This document shows positions 41,402-47,132 of a stretch of 47,132 bases of DNA, in pieces. Every line of letters begins with the position of its first letter. Within the stretch, counting starts at the first letter, position 1. Both the position numbers and the translations under genes were made by a program. The DNA is from Nitrospirota bacterium (lineage in GTDB: Bacteria > Nitrospirota > 9FT-COMBO-42-15 > HDB-SIOI813): contig JACRGV010000080.1 of NCBI GenBank assembly GCA_016212215.1, positions 1 to 47,132 on the forward strand. Reading direction: 5' to 3'. A model generated the notes under the pieces. That model was not told the origin of the DNA. It worked only from the letters and a program-made list of their open reading frames with translations, and made no database searches.

Positions 41402-41528
41402 CAGCAATTCTCTGTGAATCATATCTCCATTGCTAATACGGGACAAGAATGTCCCGCCTATCGCGATAGGCGGGGTTTTCTAACCCCGCTGTAAGAGCAT
41501 TTGCCCGATATTTCACCGAGAATTGCTG
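41402..41528. repeat. Palindromic repeat R10: core A inside a different inverted-repeat shell
   Basis: Outer arms CAGCAATTCTCTGTGAATCA (41402 onward) and its complement at 41507-41528 enclose a short core A (GGGACAAGAATGTCCCGCC and GGCGGGG). The usual flanks are absent. Confidence 0.8.
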
Positions 41529-41538
41529 ACATAGGTAT

Positions 41539-42777
41539 TCATTCAGTGCTCCTGCCCTTCTCTCTGCGAATAATGTCATTGGGGCTTACGTAAGAAGGGA
41601 CTGACATACGGATAATCTCCGTATTTTTACCGATTAATTTAGGGACTCCATTTTCATCTAACATCTCGCTAACCATAGCACGGCCGTCATCAATGCCTCT
41701 GCTGAGAAATTCTATTGAATCACCTACTGAAACCTTACTTTTCAGCAGGATTGTCGCATAACCATTGTGAATCTCTTTTACGATTCCCACAATGTCGTGG
41801 CTCATGCGATATGAGGATTTATCAATGTTATAGTCCGCTGCATCGGGTTCGCTGAAATACATCCCATTAGTGTAGCCACGGCTGCTGACCATGGCGAGCT
41901 CCCTTGCCCAGCGGGCGCGGTGTAATTCAAATCCGACCCTGTTGCTGAAACAGTCATCAATGGCCTCACGGTATGCCTTGACTACGCCGCCTACGTAATT
42001 GATCCCTTTCATGCGGCCCTCGATCTTGAAACTGTCAATGCCTGCCTCTACCAATTCAGGCACATGGTCAATGGTGCACAGGTCGCGGGAACTCATAACA
42101 TAAGTCCCCCTGTCGTCCTCCATAATAGGGAAATACTCACCGGGCCGCTTTTCCTCTACAAGATAATAATTCCAGCGGCATGAGTTGGTACACTCTCCAC
42201 TATTCGCACTACGGTCTGCCATGAAACTGCTCAGGTAACACCTACCGGAATAGGATATACATAAAGAGCCATGCACAAAGGCCTCCAGCTCCAGCGATAC
42301 CTTTTCCCTTATCTCCCGCACCTCTTTCAGGGAAAGCTCCCTTGCAAGTACAATGCCTGATGCCCCCAAATCCTGCCAGAAACGGGCACTCATATAATTT
42401 GTAATGTTTGCCTGAGTGCTGATGTGAAAAGGGATGCCGGGTGCATTTTCTTTAATGATTGATACAAGGCCGTGGTCCGACACCACGACAGCATCGGGTT
42501 TGATTTCTCCCAGAAGCCCGATATGCCCGCGAAGGGCCTGTATGTCATTGTTATGAGGAAATATATTGGCAGTGACATAAACCTTAACCCCGCGTTCACG
42601 GCAGTAGGCAACGGCGTCTTGGATGCCGGCAGCGTCGAAGTTTCCGGTCATAGCACGAAGGCTGAAACGGCCGTCACCCAGATAAACAGCATCAGCGCCA
42701 TAGTGCACAGCAGTCTTCAGCTTTTCAAAATTGCCGGCAGGGGCAAGAAGTTCCGGTTTCTTAGTTGTTATATTCAT
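41539..42777 (-). CDS. Peptidase U32-family protein (TrhP/RlhA-like)
   Basis: The 412-residue protein starts with KPELLAPAGNFEKLKTAVHY and GADAVYLG, the U32 hallmark. It has the conserved EAFVHGSLCISYSGRCYLS and NSGECTNSCRW Cys clusters, then DSFKIEGRMKG. U32 proteins of this size are RNA-modification enzymes (prephenate-dependent tRNA or 23S rRNA hydroxylation) with a 4Fe-4S cluster, not proteases; that is known for RlhA and TrhP and inferred here. No clear ribosome site precedes the ATG. Confidence 0.93.
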   Translation of the reverse strand: MNITTKKPELLAPAGNFEKLKTAVHYGADAVYLGDGRFSLRAMTGNFDAAGIQDAVAYCRERGVKVYVTANIFPHNNDIQALRGHIGLLGEIKPDAVVVSDHGLVSIIKENAPGIPFHISTQANITNYMSARFWQDLGASGIVLARELSLKEVREIREKVSLELEAFVHGSLCISYSGRCYLSSFMADRSANSGECTNSCRWNYYLVEEKRPGEYFPIMEDDRGTYVMSSRDLCTIDHVPELVEAGIDSFKIEGRMKGINYVGGVVKAYREAIDDCFSNRVGFELHRARWARELAMVSSRGYTNGMYFSEPDAADYNIDKSSYRMSHDIVGIVKEIHNGYATILLKSKVSVGDSIEFLSRGIDDGRAMVSEMLDENGVPKLIGKNTEIIRMSVPSYVSPNDIIRREKGRSTE

Positions 42778-42798
42778 AATGTGGGCAAAGTATCATAA

Positions 42799-42998
42799 CA
42801 GCGGGACTTTCTTGTCCCGCTGATTTTCATGGCCCTTTGTGAACCCTGGTTCATGTGGGTTCATCCGAAAATAAAACCCATCCCCACCCTACCCCTCCCC
42901 TTGAAGGGGAGGGAATAAACGTAGCCCCCTCTCCCTCAGGGAGAGGGTTAGGGTGAGGGTGGGGTTCTCATTGCCCTATGAACTCCTGCTCATGTGTG
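42799..42998 (+). repeat. Composite repeat copy R11 (core A fragment, then complete core B unit)
   Basis: It starts inside core A (CAGCGGGACTTTCTTGTCCC), continues through the standard flank and the shared TTCATCCGAAAAT junction, then a core B unit. The end (CTGCTCATGTGTG) contains the stop codon of the symporter gene. Confidence 0.9.
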
Positions 42999-44462
42999 TC
43001 TCTTTTTGCCTGCACTGCAAAAGGAGCTTACGACGAGGCCGACAACGAGGATAAGTATCGTTCCTATGACTATAATTAGCAGGTCGTGGAAGGGGCTGTG
43101 AAGCCAGGCCGGTAGACCGTTCCACTTAGGCGAAAAGGTCATCCAAAGTATCGAAAGGATGCCGATAGCTGTACCTGCTTTGGCGCCGGTATTGTTTGCC
43201 CTGCGTGAAATCAAACCGAGGAGGAACAATCCCACCATGCCGCCGCTGAATATGCCTGCGTATTTCCACCATACATCAAGGGCATTCTTTACGCTGATCA
43301 TTGCCAGTGCAGCGATGATACTGAGTATGCCGAATGAGAGAGTAGAAAGCCTTAGTACCCAGAGTGATTCACGTTCGCTTTTTGATTTCCTAAAATATCG
43401 TTCGTAAATATCACAATGAAAAAGTGTTGCGCTACAGTTGAGGTTGGAGTCCATTGCTGCAGCACAAATTGCCGCCAGCACCAGGCCTGTGAGTCCTACC
43501 GGCAACTGTGTCATAATGAAATGCGGGAACACGGCATCCGGTTTTATTCCGGCAGGGAGAATATCGTGTTGAGTCTTATAAAAGGCGAAGAGGGCAGTAC
43601 CTATGAAAAAAAACATTGCCCCTATCGGTATGTATAGAAGCGCCCCCATCCAGACGCTTTGCCTTGCTGCCCGGTCGGATTTGGCTGTGATATAGCGCTG
43701 CACGTAGGCCTGGTCAATACCGAAGTTTTGCAGATTAGTGATAAACCCATAAGCCAGAACAACCCAGAATGTTGACTCAGATATACTGGACGTCAGGTTG
43801 TAACTTCCCAGACTAAACTTGTTGTATCCGGCGGCAATATTGAAAATCTGAGACGGCCCTTGCGGCATATTAACAAGGAGAACCCCTATGCAAACCAATG
43901 GTCCTATTACGAGTATGAGACTTTGCAATGTCCCTGTCCATATTACACCCTCTGTACCGCCAAGCATCGGATATATAATAACAAGACCGCCTATGACAAT
44001 TATAAGGGTCTTTAAATCCCAGCCTAATACAGGCTGAATAGCAAGTGAGAGAAGATATAGAATCGTTCCAAGCCTCGTAAGCTGGATGAGCAGGAAACAG
44101 ATGACTGCATAAGTTCGTGCCCAGCCTCCGAAGCGGGTCTCAAGGTGATGATATGCGGAGATTGCATCTGATTTACGATAGAAAGGCACAAAGTATCTAA
44201 CCGACAACCATGCCGCAATCGGCAGCGACAAGGCAAAGACAAAGGGATTCCAGTTGTCTGAATAAGATTTTCCGGGGTTTGCAAGGAAGCTGATACTGCT
44301 GACATAAGAACCGAAAATGGACAAACCCACTGCCCAGCCCGGAAGCGACCGCCCCGCTGACATGAAATGCTCACTCGACTTGTTACGCCGTACAAACCAG
44401 CATCCGAATATGACAATCCCCACATTATAAATAAGAAGTATAGCAATATCTATTCGATGCAA
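42990..44462 (-). CDS. Sodium:solute symporter (SSS family)
   Basis: The 490-residue membrane protein has about 13 helices and the SSS pattern: RRNKSSEHFMSAGRSLPGWA and GLSIFGSYVSSISFLANPG in the first segments, YHHLETRFGGWAR, and GLVLAAICAAAMDSNLNCSATL with the sodium-site Ser/Asp region. The substrate cannot be assigned. The start is TTG (44462) with AAGGA 9 nt upstream. The last residues (KKRHT) and the stop codon lie at a repeat end. Confidence 0.93.
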   Translation of the reverse strand: MHRIDIAILLIYNVGIVIFGCWFVRRNKSSEHFMSAGRSLPGWAVGLSIFGSYVSSISFLANPGKSYSDNWNPFVFALSLPIAAWLSVRYFVPFYRKSDAISAYHHLETRFGGWARTYAVICFLLIQLTRLGTILYLLSLAIQPVLGWDLKTLIIVIGGLVIIYPMLGGTEGVIWTGTLQSLILVIGPLVCIGVLLVNMPQGPSQIFNIAAGYNKFSLGSYNLTSSISESTFWVVLAYGFITNLQNFGIDQAYVQRYITAKSDRAARQSVWMGALLYIPIGAMFFFIGTALFAFYKTQHDILPAGIKPDAVFPHFIMTQLPVGLTGLVLAAICAAAMDSNLNCSATLFHCDIYERYFRKSKSERESLWVLRLSTLSFGILSIIAALAMISVKNALDVWWKYAGIFSGGMVGLFLLGLISRRANNTGAKAGTAIGILSILWMTFSPKWNGLPAWLHSPFHDLLIIVIGTILILVVGLVVSSFCSAGKKRHT

Positions 44463-44531
44463 TAATGAATATCCTTATGACAATAATTTTGCCGGGCTTA
44501 GAGTTAGATTGAAGTCGTTATTGCATTGAAT

Positions 44532-44912
44532 TCATTTTACTAATGCATGTGGAAAATTTGGACTATCCGGATTAACTATTAATTTTCTATGGCATGGAGA
44601 TACAATTAAATCCATATCCTCCATCGGAACAGCACCGAGAAGAACTTCATCACCTGAAACTAATGCCCCAACAAAACAATTTCTGTTTTCAAAAAGTACT
44701 TCAATTGGACCGACATAAGGAACCATTTGTTTTCTACCATCTGCAGTTGTTACCTCACGCCGGCTGTTAGTCTCTAACTTGAGTTGAAGTGCAATATGAT
44801 CCGGTATACATAAAGTCAATGCTCCGGTATCAACCATTGCTGTAACTGTAATTATTTTGAGTTTCGGTAACCGGGGATTTTTCAACTTTATCTCCGCATG
44901 AACGTATCCCAT
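44532..44912 (-). CDS. Retropepsin-like (clan AA) aspartic protease domain protein
   Basis: The 126-residue protein shows the catalytic triad D28-T29-G30 in AMVDTGALTLCIP, followed by the flap-like RREVTTADGRKQMVPYVGP, and the hydrophobic LLGAVPMEDMDLIV near the end, the bacterial retropepsin-like pattern. It would act as a homodimer. AGGAGA about 7 nt before the ATG supports the start. It is monocistronic and cytoplasmic (no leader). Such stand-alone clan AA proteins are common in bacteria, and their targets are mostly unknown. Confidence 0.9.
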   Translation of the reverse strand: MGYVHAEIKLKNPRLPKLKIITVTAMVDTGALTLCIPDHIALQLKLETNSRREVTTADGRKQMVPYVGPIEVLFENRNCFVGALVSGDEVLLGAVPMEDMDLIVSPCHRKLIVNPDSPNFPHALVK

Positions 44913-45096
44913 AAATTATCTCCTATTAAAAATGGGGACTAATACCATTTATTACCGAGATGTTAGCCTTCATTAATGCTAAATAACCTGCCTCTCCCCA
45001 ATTATCAACATGACTGAAAAATCAGAACACAAATTTTTGATAATTATCCTTATTAATTAATTCAACCTTTCGTTTCTAAGATTTCTGCTGAAAGGA
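44913..45096. other. Intergenic stretch, nothing assigned
   Basis: Minus strand carries a short open stretch reading GEAGYLALMKANISVING with no recognised family. No RNA or repeat was seen. Confidence 0.3.
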
Positions 45097-45213
45097 TTAA
45101 GCCGGAATATAATAAACGCCTGCTCTAACTTGTCCGGCACCGTAAATAACAACAATTTTCCCTTTAAATAAGGAATTTTCTACACTCTTTTGGATAGTTC
45201 GATTAATAATCAT
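45097..45213 (-). pseudogene. N-terminal remnant of an AAA_14/DUF4143 ATPase
   Basis: ATG 45213 opens MIINRTIQKSVENSLFKGKI, then VVIYGAGQVRAGVYYIPA and a stop. AAA_14/DUF4143 ATPases start with MIxRxI...LFKGKxxxIYGARQVGKTT. Here the Walker A motif has decayed (GQVRAG for RQVGKTT) and the gene ends after 38 residues. The rest of the ATPase is not present downstream. Confidence 0.6.
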
Positions 45214-45409
45214 AACTTTGGATGAATCAACTAACCTAAATTACTATTATTTTGGTGAATAGTCAATGCTCAGATGTGATAATATGAAAATGTTTAGAGC
45301 AGTATTGAAATTTTGATTTGCCTGCTTTAAAACAGTACCTCGCCAAGTATCTCGTCTTGTAAACCTTGCTAAAGTATAGTTGTCTTTTATCTATAGCAGC
45401 TCGCATCGG

Positions 45410-45757
45410 GGAAAAGAGAGAAAAGAAAACAGGGGTAATCAGGGTATCGGGATACAAGAGACAAAAGGTACCGGCAGGGCAAGCTCAACATGGGCCCGCG
45501 TGATCCATCGCATCGTTAAAATAAATCGGGAAGTCAACCCGCTCCAATGTATTAAATGTGGTGGTAACATGCGGGCTATTGCGTTTATTACAGACTACCA
45601 GACTACAAAAAGCATACTAAAGCATATTGAGGAGGAGACCATCAGACCTCCTCCTTTAAGGGTGCAAATCCCAACAGCCAATATCCCTGACACCGTCTTT
45701 TGGGATTCCACCCCCTCTGCGGAGTCTTACTCACACGATACCGGGTATGCCAATTGA
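45410..45757 (+). pseudogene. IS91-like transposase C-terminal remnant
   Basis: The frame reads TWARVIHRIVKINREVNPLQ, CIKCGGNMRAIAFITDYQTT and KSILKHIEEE. The pattern Leu/Pro-Leu-x-C-x-x-C-G-G-x-M-R-x-I-x-F-I is the C-terminal zinc region of IS91/IS801-type transposases. The catalytic part (HUH and Tyr motifs) is missing, no start codon with a ribosome site is present, and about 70 bp after the stop the sequence is non-coding. Confidence 0.75.
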
Positions 45758-46085
45758 AAAATCCTCAAAAGTACTGCCCGACCGGTGTGCCCAAAAACAG
45801 AGTGTTCACCCCCGTTCCCGGTGGAAAAATCGACTAGGCAGTTCAAAATATGGAAATTTCACACATGCCCACCGCTGACAACCATTGAAAGACACCGAAA
45901 ACCCTAAAAATCTCCTTGACGACTTAGATTTTGTAGAGTAGCATGAGGCTCAGTTTTTTGATTTTCCTATATAATATAAGATGCACAAGCCATTGTTAAA
46001 TGGAAACTGGAGAAGGAAAAACAAGAATTTAATGCTATATACTTAGCAGGAAATCATAAAGAATCATAACAGGAGGTGATTTTAA
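45758..46085. other. Presumed IS91 3' end and promoter region of the next pair
   Basis: No gene. The first 150 bp presumably belong to the IS remnant. TTGACG near 45915 and a TATAAT near 45972 are possible promoter pieces for the pair at 46086, but spacing is poor. Confidence 0.35.
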
Positions 46086-46361
46086 ATGAAATTGCTTGAT
46101 TTAATCCCTGAAAATGAAATCAAGGAGGCGGTATTAAGTGAATATGAGAGAAGGCTTGTCTTATACAAACTTACTGATGAACGGTTAAAGAAGAAATATG
46201 TCATGAGTTTTAAAGAATTTGAAGAAAGAGAGATGGTGAAGGAAAAAGGCTTTTCATGGGAAGTAGAGAAGGATGCAATGGATTGGGAACATGCAGTTGA
46301 CGGCATCAGGTATTTGCAGGAAAAAATAAATAAAATTAAAGAATCTGATGATGGAAATTAA
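46086..46361 (+). CDS. Small helical protein of unknown two-gene module (first gene)
   Basis: 91 residues, highly charged and predicted helical, with KLLDLIPENEIKEAVLSEYE, MSFKEFEEREMVKEKGFSWE and VEKDAMDWEHAVDGIRYLQE. A perfect AGGAGGTGA lies 6 nt before the ATG. The stop overlaps the second gene by 14 nt. Short charged helical proteins in front of an overlapping small gene are typical of antitoxins, but no family was recognised. Confidence 0.75.
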   Translation: MKLLDLIPENEIKEAVLSEYERRLVLYKLTDERLKKKYVMSFKEFEEREMVKEKGFSWEVEKDAMDWEHAVDGIRYLQEKINKIKESDDGN

Positions 46362-46689
46362 AGATATAATCAAGAATCTGCAGGATGTTGCTATCAGGTA
46401 TGGGTTAAAGATTTTATATTTAGATTTTACTGATACTACGTTGATTTCAAGAATTGGATTTTCTCATGAAGTTTTTATACAGATTTATTCAAATACCAAA
46501 AAAGAAAAGTTAAATATGGCTCTCGTTATTGAGGAAGAGAGAATTTATGGAATAGATAAGGAAGGTGGTTTTTATCATGAACATCCCTTTGAAAATCCAG
46601 TCCTTCATATTGATATAAAGGAGATAAAAATTGAAGACTTTATAGAGAAGTGTCTTGAGCATCTTAAAAAGATGGGACTATTAGGGTAA
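46348..46689 (+). CDS. Small alpha/beta protein of unknown two-gene module (second gene)
   Basis: 113 residues with a beta-rich centre: RIGFSHEVFIQIYSNTKKEK, LNMALVIEEERIYGIDKEGG and FYHEHPFENP. The His-containing FYHEHPF after a strand pair is slightly reminiscent of DUF6516 (TumE-like) toxins, whose truncated member lies at 14972, but this is not an assignment. No own ribosome site was seen and it overlaps the first gene, so it is translationally coupled. It could be a toxin. Confidence 0.75.
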   Translation: MMEIKDIIKNLQDVAIRYGLKILYLDFTDTTLISRIGFSHEVFIQIYSNTKKEKLNMALVIEEERIYGIDKEGGFYHEHPFENPVLHIDIKEIKIEDFIEKCLEHLKKMGLLG

Positions 46690-46741
46690 ATAAAATTTTA
46701 ATATGCCCCCCGTCCTGTCGGGCAATATATGGTCTTAAGCT

Positions 46742-46960
46742 TTAGCCGATAGCGCCTGACTTTGGGATCATGAGTATTTTGCCTATTTTTAATATCAGCC
46801 ATCTTGGTGTAAATCTTAGTGAAAACACCAGTAATTTGTTATAGAGTCCGGCAACTACAACATTTTTCCCTTTAATTAAAGCCCTATATCCTATCTTTGC
46901 AACTTCATCGGGACTCATAACCATAGAGCTAAACGAGTCAATCCCTTTTTTAGTTGAAAT
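46742..46960 (-). pseudogene. C-terminal fragment of a short-chain dehydrogenase
   Basis: The frame ISTKKGIDSFSS-MVMSPDEVAKIGYRAL continues with KGKNVVVAGLYNKLLVFSL and LILKIGKILM, the usual end of SDR proteins of the YqjQ/DltE type. The Rossmann glycine motif and YxxxK are missing. An in-frame stop at 46961 sits before the fragment and an IS end begins about 30 bp further on. The remnant is therefore a truncated 3' end. Confidence 0.7.
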
Positions 46961-46991
46961 TCAGTTGACCTGTTTATTTGATATATATATA

Positions 46992-47132
46992 TGAGGCTCT
47001 TGCAAAAGTCTCCGTGACATCTGGTAAAACCGGCACAAAATTGGATTTTGCAATTTAAAAATCATCTATCGTACAAATTAGATCGTTAAATTACACTTTT
47101 TAAGCAATCCAAGCATTTTCAGGGCGTACTTC
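46992..47132. mobile_element. Edge of an insertion sequence, cut by the window end
   Basis: GAGGCTCTTGCAAAAGTCTC at about 46993 has the look of an IS terminal inverted repeat (complement GAGACTTTTGCAAGAGCCTC). On the minus strand KYALKMLGLLKKCNLTI followed by a stop could be the end of its transposase. The family cannot be fixed from the part present. Confidence 0.45.

Noticed and set aside
45263-45457. 64-residue minus-strand frame
   Set aside because: No ribosome site, no family features, and it overlaps the region of the IS91-like remnant.

Overview
The window reads as a chromosomal piece of a Gram-negative, environmentally derived bacterium. It carries lpxC (lipid A), minor type IV pilins, a Slt-type lytic transglycosylase, a lipoprotein and a convincing sigma-54 promoter. 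By eye the base composition is about 40% GC. The mix (UbiC-UbiA-UbiD quinone genes, many radical-SAM and U32 proteins, abundant GC-rich palindromic repeats, TTG and GTG starts) suggests Nitrospirota or a nearby lineage. That is inference from gene style and was not tested by phylogeny.

Layout. 1-6.7 kb: exported Met-rich protein, Slt, divergent rlmN, lpxC, then a minus-strand pair of a HARE-HTH-like protein and a 47-residue Lys/Ala-rich protein, and a small winged-helix-like protein. 7-9.8 kb: tRNA-Val(CAC), a DUF401-type permease and der. 9.8-13 kb: a lipoprotein with about 18 NHL repeats. 13.4-15.4 kb: an AlbA_2/ATPase protein and a TumE-like toxin remnant cut by a MITE. 15.4-17.5 kb: minor pilin operon fimT-pilV-pilW-pilX. 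17.8-19.8 kb: tRNA-Ser(CGA), a deleted cupin pseudogene, an MFS transporter and a PadR regulator. 20.2-31.4 kb: a minus-strand accessory block that looks like a defence island: AlbA_2 protein, PLD-SNF2 helicase, large N6-type methyltransferase, EVE protein, a small hypothetical, HepT/MntA toxin-antitoxin and a 31-residue membrane protein. 31.6-37.4 kb: glyS, a repeat-only stretch, then ubiC-ubiA-ubiD. 37.7-44.5 kb: kelch protein, Cys-cluster/SEC-C protein, TIGR01212 radical SAM, PEBP, peptidase U32 and a sodium:solute symporter. 44.5-47.1 kb: a retropepsin-like protein followed by a decay zone (AAA ATPase fragment, IS91-like transposase fragment, SDR fragment, edge of another IS) enclosing an unknown two-gene pair.

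The most striking feature is a dispersed, modular family of GC-rich palindromic repeats with at least 15 copies. Most lie between genes, but four insertions lie in frame inside three unrelated proteins (Slt, SNF2 helicase, SEC-C protein). There they encode recognisably the same peptide in the same frame, as Rickettsia palindromic elements do. Two further copies appear to supply the GTG start codon of the downstream gene (fimT and the methyltransferase).

Several genes (slt, mntA, kelch, ubiC) have a sigma-70-like -10 box only 7-9 nt before the start codon and no Shine-Dalgarno, so leaderless transcripts seem common here. No CRISPR array, rRNA or replication origin was seen.
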